The notes under the pieces were generated by a model. The model was not told the origin of the DNA. It did not search any database and saw only the letters and a program-made list of their open reading frames with translations. From assembly GCA_030549335.1 (NCBI GenBank), contig CM060196.1, positions 22,774,501 through 22,838,500 of the forward strand: 64,000 nucleotides of DNA, in the 5' to 3' direction. The translations under genes and the position numbers were made by a program. Positions 25,015-35,851 of this stretch are shown here, in pieces (position 1 is the first letter of the stretch; every line of letters begins with the position of its first letter). The DNA is from Pontederia crassipes (Eukaryota > Streptophyta > Magnoliopsida > Commelinales > Pontederiaceae).

Positions 25015-25520
25015 AATTATGATATATAACAACAACAACAAAGCCTTATCCCACTAGGTGGGGTCGGCTACATAGATCATACGACGTCATTCCGCTCTAT
25101 AAGTAACCAAACCTTTCGGTATATTATTTACCAATAGATCTTGCTCTATTAGTTCACCAAGTGTCCGTCTTGGCCTCTCTCTCCTTCTTTTAATCGGACT
25201 CCAGATTATTTGATCTACTCTTCTTACTGGCGCATCTAATGGTCTTCTCTGAATATGATCAAACCATCTCAAACGATTCTCTACCATTTTCTCACTAATA
25301 GGAGCCACTCCGACTCGTTCACGTATATGATCATTCCTAATCTTATCTAATCTTGTATGATCACACATTCATCTCAACATTCTCATTTCGACTACCCCTA
25401 CTTTACGTTCATGTTGTCCCTTCATAGCCCAACATTCACTATCATATAACACTGCTGGCCTTATAGCAATACGATAGAATTTTCCTTTAATTTTATTGAA
25501 AAATTATGATATATAACAAC
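25015..25520 (-). mobile_element. 5'-truncated RTE-type LINE with 19-bp target duplication
   Basis: The inserted part is 25034-25501. On the minus strand it encodes the conserved C-terminal end of RTE reverse-transcriptase proteins: ECWAMKGQHERK..., then MRMLR, HTRLDKIRNDHIRERVGVAP, NRLRWFDHIQRRPLDAPVRR. One TGG-to-TGA stop sits in the MLRWM position. The 3' end has the family's GTAGCCGACCCCACCTAGTG word and a (TTG)n tail. AATTATGATATATAACAAC occurs at both ends (25015-25033 and 25502-25520), the last bases being ambiguous with the tail. The element was truncated at its 5' end on insertion, as LINEs usually are. Confidence 0.9.
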
Positions 25521-26183
25521 ACATAAAATAATTATATTTGTGGTTTAAGTGTATCATAATAAATAAAATAATTATATTTTTGGAATATAGTTATTCAATA
25601 TATGGAGTGATATATTTTTTTAAAAAAATTATTGAATAGTTATTTTAATTTTAATTTTTATGTTATATATATTTGTGGGTATGCGTATGATGACTTATAA
25701 TGTGCAATGTTGCAAATAATGACGCATTTATAATTCTCTTCGAGAGAAAAAAAATGTGAGCTTCTTCTCAATAATAAAATCTTGAAAAAAGATTTTTTCC
25801 CTTGTATATGTCGTACCTGAAAGAAAAAGAATTGAAATGAGAAAGAAGTAAGTGAATCACATGATAGCCCGAGCGTCAAACTCACTCAACCTAATCTCGC
25901 TGGTATATAAACCCTCACATAGCTTCTTTTTCCTCCCATTTTTTAAATTCTAGTACCAGGTTTTTGCCCTAAGAGTCATACTCCAGGAAGGAGCTGGGAT
26001 TCTTCCTACTTTTTTAGCAAATCAGCGTATAGAGGCAGTAACTTGGAACAAGAAGAAGGAACAAAGGAGAAAGAAAAGAAATGAGCCTCAGACATAAATG
26101 AGGGAAAAGGCAGCACAAACAAGAAAGGGTCTAAAGCTTGAAATTTTTTATATGTAAAGGGATCTTGATTTTGATGGGTAAAA
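25521..26183. other. Intergenic sequence, nothing certain
   Basis: A promoter-like GGTATATAAACCC occurs near 25901, but no open frame or RNA follows that I can support. Confidence 0.35.
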
Positions 26184-27318
26184 TACACCAAATGTCTTTC
26201 AACTTTAAAATTTGCTCAACGATATCTTCCAGTTTCACTTTGTAACACAAATATTCTTCATTTTTAACGTGTTTCACCCGATGCCCTTGTACCTGATATA
26301 GCCGGTTATCCGACTTTTCATCGACGTGACATTCACGTGGTCATTTCCTCTTTCCTCCATACAAATAATCGTCCGACGTGGCATACTCCGATGTGGCACA
26401 TAAAATGATACCAATGCCCTCCAACTTTAAGGTTTGCTCAGTAATATCCTCTAACTTCACTTTGTAACACAAATGTCCTTCATCTTTTAATACATTTCAA
26501 CCGATGCTCTTTTTACCTGGGATAGTCGGTTTCTCAAATTTTCATCAATGTGGCATCCACATGACCATCTCATCTCTCCTCAATGCCAATAGCCGTCCGA
26601 CGTAGCATGCTTCGACGTGGCACCACATATTAAAGCATCTTACTTATCGTAAGTTAGCCCACTCACTGTTAAATTATTTCCTTATTTCCCTCTTTGTCGT
26701 CGTTTGCATGAAACATCTTTCGCCGTTCGCACTCCTTCATCGTTCGCTCTCATTCGTCGTTCGCCTCCTTCATCATTCACTTTTTGTGCTCGTCGGCGTC
26801 GTCTTTGCCCAAATTGGTGTAATTTTATGTGCATTTGGTGAGCAAACTTTAAAGTTGGAGGACCTTTGCTGTAATTTTATGTGCCATGTCGGAACATGCC
26901 ACGTCGGACGACTATTTGTGTGGAAGAGAGAGGAGATGGCCACGTGGACGCCACGTCGATGAAAAATCGAGAAACCGATTGTCCCAAGTAAAGAGGACAT
27001 CGGGTGAAATGTATTAAAAGATGAAGGGCATTTGTATTACAAAGTGAAGTTGAAGGATATCGCTGAGTAAACCTTAAAGTTGGAGGGCATTGGGGTAATT
27101 TTATCTACGTCGGAGCATGTCACATCGAATGACTATTTGCGTGGAAGAGAGAGGAGATGACCACGTGGACGCCACGTCGATGAAAAACTGAAAAATCGGC
27201 TATCCAAGTAAAGAAGGCATCGGGTGAAATGCGTTAAAAGATGAAGGACATTTGTGTTACAAAGTAAAATTGGAGGGTATCGCTGAGCAAACCTTAAAGT
27301 TGGAGGGCATTTGGTGTA
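26184..27318. mobile_element. Foldback-type element with tandemly doubled inverted arms, 1.1 kb
   Basis: The left arm (26184-~26625) consists of two direct copies of a ~220 bp unit, each starting AC(C)AA.TG.C.T.CAACTTTAA and running through a TTTGTAACACAAAT block and CGACGTGGCA words. The right arm (~26840-27318) has the same two units in inverted orientation. The termini are TACACCAAATG and CATTTGGTGTA. The ~200 bp centre is unrelated and carries CTTCATCGTTCG-type repeats. No transposase is present. The arms have many ACGT-core words (CACGTGG, GACGTGG), so the element carries many potential bZIP/bHLH sites. This layout fits a Foldback or MULE-like non-autonomous element; I found no convincing target duplication. 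Confidence 0.75.
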
Positions 27319-27868
27319 AACCATGGTAGAACTACGCATGCCTTTAACTGTTATATTATGTTTTGAATTTGTAGTGCATGTTTAAAAGAACTCAATTTTG
27401 AATAAAATCAAGAACCATGCTTATGCTCATGAAAAGTTTTGTTAGATGCTTGTTAAAAATATATTGTTTTATCATTGTATGAGAGTCAAGTATGTTATGT
27501 AATAGTGTGACAAATCGATTGTTGATTTCATATAAAAAAGCTAGTGAAAAAGTAGGAATATTATTTTATAACAATCTTGAACATCTAAAATAACTTTCGG
27601 ATGCCCGAATGCTTGCTGAGCGAATGTCCTATCATTTCGAATGGACACCCAAAAATGTGAATCCAATAATGGAAATCGCTACTATGGAAAAGCATATGTC
27701 CAATTGTACAACGAACTATCACATGATTGTGCTAAGCTGAATGCCCGAAATAGAAAATATGAATGTTGATTTTGGTACAAACGATCAGTCGATCGCTCGG
27801 ATAATTTTGAACGATCGAGCTTTGAAGAGGATGTCCAAATGTCCCATAGGGTTTATGTCCTTTATTTT
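27319..27868. other. Intergenic sequence with LTR-like words
   Basis: From ~27590 the words GATGCCCGAA, GCTGAATGCCCGAAA and CGATCGAGC resemble those in the presumed Gypsy LTR at 9270-11699 (e.g. GAATGCCTGAAAGG), so a fragment of that or a related family may lie here, interrupted by the Copia insertion at 27869. Confidence 0.3.
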
Positions 27869-28246
27869 TGTTGGACCTATGCCCGATATGGGCAATTACA
27901 TATGCTGTTGGATAAACTGCATGAGTTGACAGTTGTGAGAACTTCACAGTTACATAACATCATATATATATGAAGTCAGTGCTTCATATTATGGATTCAT
28001 GAGATTGATTGAAGCCGACAGGCTGCCGGTTGAAGTCTACCGCACGATACTCTCTCCTCCTGCACTCCTCAATGTTCCGACGTCTGTCCGTATGTGGTTC
28101 TTGGATTGTGAACATGTGATCCTTTTCCGTACGTGATTAGGATCCTGTCGACGAGTTCGAAACAACATAGAAAAGTCTCCGACGATCCGTCTTCCACTGC
28201 GAAGTATTTCGGTAATACCCTTGTTTATTTATTATCAATTCCTTCA
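27869..28246 (+). repeat. 5' LTR of the Copia element
   Basis: 378 bp, TGTTGGAC...CTTCA. It contains repeated blocks shared with the 3' LTR, such as GGATAAACTGCATGAGTTG and TGGTTCTTGGATTGTGAACA. The frequent differences from the 3' LTR indicate an old insertion. Confidence 0.85.
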
Positions 28247-28247
28247 A

Positions 28248-28262
28248 TGATATCAGAGCCCA
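28248..28262 (+). other. Primer-binding site of the Copia element
   Basis: TGATATCAGAGCCCA, complementary to the 3' end of initiator tRNA-Met except for one base, begins two bases after the 5' LTR, the standard position and sequence for plant Copia elements. Confidence 0.8.
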
Positions 28263-29211
28263 TAGACTTTTCTCGATGTTGAATTGTTCGGAAAAAATTT
28301 TGCTTTATTTTTTTCTAAGCATTGGCGTGCGATTTGGGCCAAAAGAATTTGCATGTTTTCACTTTCACTGCTATTGCATTTGTGTGCACTTACTATAATA
28401 TCTGACATTTTTTTAACCAATCAATTGTTAGTGTGACTGTTTGCCGGATTGCCATGCTTAGAGGTGCGTTCATCGTCTGACGACGACTTCGTGCTTGCAT
28501 AATAGTGATACCTTGGCACAACATATTATTTTTAATGAATGAAAATTATTTTTTTTGAATAGTGGGAGATGTGGGAGCATAGCGACCATCTCGATGTTAT
28601 TGACTTAAAAATATTATTATGTCATTATTTATGAATATATGCGACAAGAAGTCATGCAAAAACTAATTCATTCCACATATATAATTGTGACCATAAATAA
28701 TGACACAAAAAGAAGTCTTTGCAATATGACAAAGTGAAAAGGAATATGTCAAAAGTGACACATGGAAAAAATGATATCTATCGAGCACGATCACTATCAC
28801 GATTCTTACGATTTTGATGCAACAAAATCATCAAGTATAATAACTCTTATATATTTTTTCTTCAACATATCTTTGTATGTGATGAGAAACTTGACGACTG
28901 AATTAGAGGATCTTGGTCATATATATCTTTCTTTTTAGAATGACCATGAGATAGTTACTTATTTTTAATAAGTATAGTAAGCTTGCGCACATATTTAATG
29001 TTTAGTGATAATATCAAATATTTTGACATTTATTTGAAGAATGTGTGTCGTCTTCAACTATGACATATGTTGTTCATGTCAAAATAAAAAATTGTTATAA
29101 GTTTTCGACAGAGATCATTGTCCGATAAACAATGTATAGATACTAAAAGGGCTAAAGCTATTCACATCGATGTGAGAAGCATGATGGCAAGTTAATATAT
29201 GCAAAACAATG

Positions 29212-29256
29212 TGCTACACTTGTGGCAAATACGATAATTTTCACTCGTGATTGCAC
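29212..29256 (+). pseudogene. gag zinc knuckle remnant
   Basis: Translation gives CYTCGKYDNFHS and, after a 1-nt frameshift, RDCT: the C-x2-C-x4-H-x4-C nucleocapsid motif with its last half out of frame. It marks the gag end of the dead Copia element. Confidence 0.65.
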
Positions 29257-29454
29257 TGAGTCGAAAAATATTGATATAATCGTATGCTAGTTTTGTTTAA
29301 AGATAATGTTGTTTTGTTATTGAAACTCATCTTTTGTGGACTCAGATTATTAGAATAACTTATCATGCAATTAAAGAATAATGAATTCTTTGTATAACTT
29401 CGCGTTCGAGCCAAAGGATATAGTTGGAAACAACTAAAGGTGAGAGTTAAAAAT

Positions 29455-29618
29455 GATTATGGTTTGCGAAATTTTCTTTTGCAATAGATGAATCTTTTTA
29501 TCTTGTTGTCCTACTATATCACAATTTTAAAGTGGTGATTATGACTTGCGAAATTTTCTTTTGCAATAGATGAATCTTTTTATCTTATTGTCCTACTATA
29601 CCACTATTTTAAAGTGGA
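29455..29618. repeat. Tandem duplication, 82-bp unit
   Basis: Two copies starting at 29455 and 29537 share GCGAAATTTTCTTTTGCAAT and GTCCTACTATA with very few differences. The duplication lies inside the Copia interior and arose after or during its decay. Confidence 0.8.
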
Positions 29619-30629
29619 TATGTGTATAGTATCTACATTTGTTATTTTGGACAAACATAGCTGTGTATTCACGTTTATCACTAAATCACGTATTTAATGA
29701 AAATCCTTTACGAGAATTTTCTGAAAATGATTTTATATGTCTTGATTACTTTAAGTATTCAAGTTGAATATTTATGTCATATGTGATGTAAATAAGTGTG
29801 CTAAAAGTTTTAGCTAGTTAATTTGTGACAGTTTTTAGGTAATATTAATATAGTCTAGCTTGAGAAATATATTTTCTTGCTAAAGTTATTTTGCCTACTT
29901 TTGTGACAATATCTGATTGATGAAAAAATACGAAAATCATTTATTAACATAAAATTACAATAATCCATTTGTGTTGGATGCCCATGGTTCTATATGATTT
30001 CTTTCATCATATTTTCGCATTATAAATTATACATATGATTTATCTAAGTTGGTAATATGAATTATTTTATACAAATTCATAAACTTAGAGAAAAATTCAA
30101 TTATGATCGCAAGATTAATGTCTTGCTGACTAAATAGATATTGTGAAATAGTTGAGATGTGATGAAAATGATACAATTATACGGATAACTATATTTCACA
30201 ATAGTAAGTGTTGCGAATGTGATGCAACCATAATATACTTGAATGTATGGCGCAAATAAATTTTCAATATTATATTTCAAATGTTGTTATTAATGCTGCC
30301 AAAATCAGTAAATGTTACTAAAATACCACGTAGAAATGTGACATTCATGAATATTTCACTTTAGAAGTTGAAGATTCAGAGTTGACAATGCACGCGGATT
30401 GATTTGTGGTTTGTCCATATTCTATTCCCACATTTCACTCAGAGTGAGAGCAATTCACAGTCAACTCATTATTAATGTTCATTTTTTTAAACATATGATT
30501 TGTGTTTTCACGTTGTCAATGTCGAAAGACTTTATGAAATGAACATGAGCCTAACGCAAATGATGGAGGATCTCTCATGCCTAGATAACGAAAATGGATT
30601 AATGCAAAGAGATAGAGTTTAAAATCAAG

Positions 30630-30970
30630 TGACTTGTAAATTCATTCGTCTTGCCGAAAGGTAAACTTTCGAAATAAGTCGATATGAATGATAAGAAATT
30701 TAAAAGTGACGAAAAATAATAGTCGCAAAAGGAGTGCGGACTATAGAGAAATTTTTCTCTTGTTCGTCAAAAGTCTAACTATTGATTCACATATGTATTA
30801 AGATGAAAGTTACATAAAGCTATTTGAATGCTTAAAATGTAAAGTATTGAGCGCAATATGTAATTTGCGATGATCCATTTATAGATTTAGTATTCATCTA
30901 AATAATGATTTTGTGTATATCATTTTTATGGATAAATATGCCATGACATTATATGTGAAATAATATTATG
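30630..30970 (+). pseudogene. Copia reverse transcriptase remnant
   Basis: Short in-frame pieces are LVNSFVLPKGKLSK (compare LVDLPKGKKPIGCKW at the start of the Copia RT domain), DYREIFLLFVK (compare DYKETFSPVVK) and NDFVYIIFMDK (compare DFVYLLLYVDDM around the catalytic YVDD). The order is right but spacing is shorter than usual and frames change, so internal deletions are likely. The catalytic aspartate pair is lost. Confidence 0.6.
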
Positions 30971-32925
30971 TATAGCTAGAAGTAATAAGGAATTTTTTTA
31001 TTAATGGAGAATTTAATGTCTTTCTATAGAAATGACATGGGTGAGACAATCATTCACACCGAGTGCGAAAGTTAAATAAGAATTGTTCAAATAAATTTAT
31101 TGCTTTATAATAAAAGTCGTCTGTTATAAAAATGAATTGAACATTCTACGAAAAACTGTACTCTCATCGGTACTTTTGTTAAAAGAGATATTTTTTAATC
31201 TCATGACTTTTTATATGACTCTATAAACAAAAGGAAATGTCCTTTTGTGCACATGAGCAGTGATCAGACATGCACAATAAGTTGAGCAGTCTGACATTTT
31301 TTGGTCAATTGAGAAATTTACATACTAATACAGGGCGCCTACGTTGGATGACGTTTAAGATAATAATGAGGCACCTTATGGGCAATTGACTCTTATTTTG
31401 CTCTATGATGAATATCGATTTAGAGACTTGCTTAATAAATGGACACATCTTAGGATGGAAATATTAATAAGCAAAAGTCTATCTCCAATTATGTCTTGAT
31501 ATTATAAAATGACCGTTGCAAAATTTTGCTAAAACAAAACTATATATAAAGTAGTCAACTATAAAAATTGAGTTTGTGATATACTCAATGATAGTATGAA
31601 GTCCTCCGGTTAAGTAAATTCTTTTACTTCTGTATTAACAGTCAAATATGTTTTTTGTTGCAATATCTATTGCTCGATAAAAAGGATGAACCATTGTAAG
31701 GAAAAACACATTGATATCTAGTATGTAATAATGTGAAGAAGATCAGTATGAGATACTTATTAAGCCACGTTTGACTAACGCATGTATATGCACAAGACTT
31801 ATATGATAATGTATATGCGCAAAACGCATGTACATAATTTTATTCTGGAGTTAGTTAATGATTTTGATAATACATGTAGAGTATATCAAATCAGACATGA
31901 AATTATCAGTCACGCGGATAATCGTCTCAGTGCTTAGTATATAGCGAACGGAGATGAAATGGTTTAAATTCATATATGTGATATAAGATTTCCCTCATAT
32001 GTATAGGAGGATGACACGTGTTTGTATATAACTCTATGTAGCATGATTAAAGAAGCCAGATGTGAGACCTCGTGACGCCAAATTTTGGATGACTAGTGGG
32101 AGGACTCAGGTAAGACGTCAAGGGTAGACGTCTAGACTTCAGTCTGTGCGGTGGGAGATTATGACATACACTCCTTCAGTGGGAGTCTTCACCGCATTAC
32201 TTGGTGATGTACCTTGTATGCTAAGTCGACACTAAGACTTGACGAATACTTTATAGCTTTTTTCATCATAGTATAAATCTTTAATGACTAAACAAGTCCG
32301 GAGATTTCCCTTAGACTCTTGACTATATTTTAAGGTAATGTGTTAGTGTTGCTGCTTTAGTGAGATACTCAAAAGTTAAAAATGTATGCGGTCCGTTGAG
32401 CCACGACTAGAAAAGCAGCTGACTTAGAATTAAGAAATATGAGGACGAAAAAAGATTCTCTAGTGTTGCTTGGTATTTGTAATGCAATTAGCCAAATATA
32501 TAAGCATACAAATATGAATAAATCAAAATCATGCATGATATGACGTGTGTCGTCCGGAGTGTGCAAACATGGTGTTTCTAAGGCAAAGCGAGTAACGTGA
32601 ATGTTTTGAGCGACTATGTAGTATTGAGAAATCATAGTATTGGCTCACATAATAGTTGAGCAGCTACACAACCATAATAAGTTATAGCATAAGGTCACAC
32701 GTTGATTGAGCAATTATGAAGTCATAACTTTTTGCTCTCAAATTGATCGAACAACTATGTATCCCTAATAGGTCATAGTATAAACTCTCAAGTAATTGAG
32801 TGACTATGTATCATAACAGGCCAGAGTTCTCCTTTAGTTGTGGGTGTACCCATGATTCATTTACCATAATAAACATTTGCTAGAATTAAATACAGATAAG
32901 AGCCCATTACGTGCGAATGGGAGAT

Positions 32926-33313
32926 TGTTGGACTTATGCTCGATATGGGCTATTACATATGCCGTTGGATAAACTGCATGAGTTGGCAGTTGTGATAACT
33001 TCACATTCGTGAAGTTACATAACATCATATATATATGATATGAAGTTAGTGCTTCATATTATGGATGCATGAGATTGATTGAAGCTGGCAGGCTGCTGGT
33101 TGAAATTTGTTGCACAATACTCTCTTTTCTCGCAGTCGTTCGATGTCCCGACGTATGTCCTTATGTGGTTCTTGGATTGTGAACATGTAGTATTTTTTCG
33201 TACGTGATTAGAATCCCAATGATGAGTTCGAAGCAACGTAAAAAAGTCTCCGACGAAATTTTGTTATGAGGTATTCCGATAATAGCCCAGTTTATTTAGT
33301 ATCAATTCTTTCA
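32926..33313 (+). repeat. 3' LTR of the Copia element
   Basis: 388 bp, preceded by the purine tract GCGAATGGGAGAT. About ten bases longer than the 5' LTR because of small indels, e.g. the CATTCGTGAAG word near 33007. Confidence 0.85.
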
Positions 33314-34000
33314 TTTTTTGATATCATTGTCTGTAAACTGAGATTTAAATCATTGTAGGAATGATTCCTAGGAGCAAGTGCGTCCCAATGGTGAAGTGAC
33401 CACACCACAATTATGGTTACCCGATTCTGCAACATATTATAAAGGCTCGTATGATTGATTACTTAGTTATTGTAAAAAAATATGATAGTTGTAATTTGAT
33501 GTAAAAATGGGAATGACATACGAGGATATCTATGAAAGTTGTAGGAGTGACTTTCAAAATATCAAATGATAATGAACGAGATAACAAGTTATATTTTTCG
33601 TTAATTATGCATGAACTTATTTGCCATATTGTTATTGATGTTTATGATTGGAGATATTTTAAATCAAGAAAATATATTCTTCATGATCCTAAAGAATCAC
33701 TAAAGAAAAGTGTGAAAGTAGGTTAAAGATGTACTTAGTAATTACATCTAGTGAAATTGTTATTTTATAATTGTTTAAGTTGTTCATTTTTATGTTTATA
33801 TGCTAGATTATGATATTGATCAAATGGAATGGATTTCTCCTACACCAAAATCCTAGAGGAAATCAAGGGTAAAAAGGGTAAAAGGTGGTGCTGCTCATGA
33901 CATCAAATGTTACACATGTCTTGACATGATATGGGTTTATAAATTTTAGTCACGGTCACTTAGTATGTCTTTATTCTATGTTTAAATATCACACAAGCTA
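33314..34000. other. Intergenic sequence, nothing certain
   Basis: A 64-codon frame (33532-33726) has no recognisable domain; a decayed transposon is possible. Confidence 0.3.
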
Positions 34001-34560
34001 TATCTATATATAACATAAAGTCATGCATCATTGCATTTTTTTAATTATTTTTTCTCATTTTTTGAATTATTAAATTTTTTAATTCATTATTTGTGGGATA
34101 ACTCTCACTTTAATTTGTTTTAATGACATTATGAAAGACATTAAATTTTAGAATGTCATCTTTGAAGACATCCTATTTAAGTTAATATTAAATTAATTTA
34201 AAGTACTTTAAAATATTTAATATTTTCATTTGAAACTATTTGTTTTTTAAATCTATATATATAATATAAAGTCGTGCATCATGATATTTTTTAATTAGTT
34301 TTGGTCTATATATAATATAAAGTCACACATCATGATATTTTTGTAATTAGTTTTAGAGCTCTCTCCTTCCACCAACCCTTCTATCTTTTTATTCTCATTT
34401 TTTTAAATATCAAAATTTGTAATATCTATCTATATTTATATATAATACTAATCCATGCATCATGACATTTTTGTAATTTGTTTGGAGCTCTCTCTTTCTA
34501 CCATTCTTTCTATCTTTTTTCTCATTTTTTTGAATTATCAAAAATTTTAAATTATTATGT
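34001..34560. repeat. Four irregular repeats of a TATATATAATA-AAGTC-TGCATCATGA unit
   Basis: Copies near 34008, 34255, 34305 and 34437 share CATGCATCAT or CGTGCATCAT followed by GATATTTTT.TAATTAGTT, and the longer ones continue into GAGCTCTCTC.TTC.ACCA. Spacing varies (50-250 bp). The TC-TATATATAATA start recalls Helitron 5' ends, but no CTRR hairpin end was located. Confidence 0.55.
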
Positions 34561-35576
34561 ATGGTGTAAATTTTTATATTACTTTTTTATTTTCACTAAT
34601 ATATTATTTTATATATAAGTGAAGTAACATTTTTATCAACACGTGCTTTTAAAGTGTACATTCAAAATGAATAATTAGACTACTGACTGAATATTTGTAT
34701 TTGAAAATATGATGTTATTGCATAGGAGATTTTTTTCATCCTATCCTATTAAGAAAGGAAGCATCCTTTCCTAAAAAAGAATAAAAAAATAAAGTATTAG
34801 TAAAATTTATTTGAAATTATAGTGTAATGACCTAAACCAATAACATTTGATGTAAATATATTTTAATATATTTTTTACAAATTTAAATGAAACTACGTAG
34901 TAAAAGTATCTAAATATTTGAAACATTTTACACATGTAATTGTAAATATCTACTATCTGCACTACTATAGATGTCTAATCATCTCGATAGATTGACTTAA
35001 TATTTTATTTAAAAATTATGTTTTACATGTGTAAATAATTTTTTAAATATTATGAAACTAATAATTTCAATCGTACGTTGTGTTCCTTAGTTATATTGTA
35101 CTAAGATGCTCAAGATGGATTTTAAGCCTTTTATAACAAGTGGATATAACTTGAAGCTTAAATTAACATTCATGAAATGTACACTGACGCCCATGTGCAA
35201 AACCTTAGTTTTAATTAAAGTTTGGTCATCTAATGATGGATTTTTATCGATCTATATTGTATAATGTTTTTGCTCCTAACTTTGGATTAGAGGGTTGTAT
35301 ATTGTTATGACATTTTGGGAGTTGCTTCATCGTTTGTCAGATATCGAATCAGTCATGTAAGAAGCATCATTTTGGGGGCGTTACATTATGCACACACCAG
35401 GTGACGTTCTATAATAATTAAAACTTAAAATATATCTTAAAAAAGAATTTGTATTCAGCAATATTCATGTAAAATGCCAAGTGATGATTATTTTCTTAAT
35501 TGAATTATTTGTGATGAAAGATATAAAATATTGTATATGTATAGATATATTTACATATATGTCATTTTATAAAAAA
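34561..35576. other. AT-rich intergenic sequence, nothing recognised
   Basis: GGGGGCGTTACA near 35378 resembles a Gypsy LTR end but has no partner. Confidence 0.35.
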
Positions 35577-35851
35577 GAGTTATTTTTATAAATCACCCTT
35601 AAACTATTATAATTTTTTCCGTCTAATCTTAAACTACGATCTTATTTTTTTTTATGTTAAAGCTTTGAAGGGGTAATTTTGATTTTTCATAAATGAGAAA
35701 AAAATAAAGCTTATGAAAAAATGATAGAAGTCGACGGCAGGATTAAATTAGAAAAATCATAATAACTTAGGAATTAAAAAAAACAAATTCATAATTTAGA
35801 ATTAAATATGAAAAATTATGATAATTTAGAGGTGGTTAATGAAAATAACTC
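35577..35851. mobile_element. MITE, 275 bp
   Basis: The left end GAGTTATTTTTATAAATCAC and the reverse complement of the right end GAGTTATTTTCATTAACCAC match for ~40 bp (continuing into CTTAAACTATTATAATTTTT versus CTCTAAATTATCATAATTTTT). The interior has no coding sequence. A related half copy lies at 23380-23650. Confidence 0.75.

Larger units (their letters stand above)
27869..33313 (+). mobile_element. Decayed Copia LTR retrotransposon, full length, both LTRs
   Basis: Two diverged direct repeats of ~380 bp (27869-28246 and 32926-33313) start TGTTGGAC and end TTCTTTCA or TTCCTTCA, the TG...CA ends of LTRs. Next to the 5' LTR, TGATATCAGAGCC matches the tRNA-iMet primer-binding site (TGGTATCAGAGCC) with one change. 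AATGGGAGAT directly precedes the 3' LTR and fits the polypurine tract. The interior has broken coding with many stops and frameshifts but keeps Copia landmarks in the expected order: a gag zinc knuckle, the start of the reverse transcriptase region, and further RT remnants. The element is dead. Its ~5.4 kb length is normal for Copia. Flanking bases are T-rich, so the 5-bp target duplication is ambiguous (ATTTT versus TTTTT). Confidence 0.85.

Noticed and set aside
27361-27380. TTTTGAATTTGTAGTG as the missing CACTA 3' end
   Set aside because: Differs from TTTTCTTGTAGTG at key positions and has no subterminal repeats.
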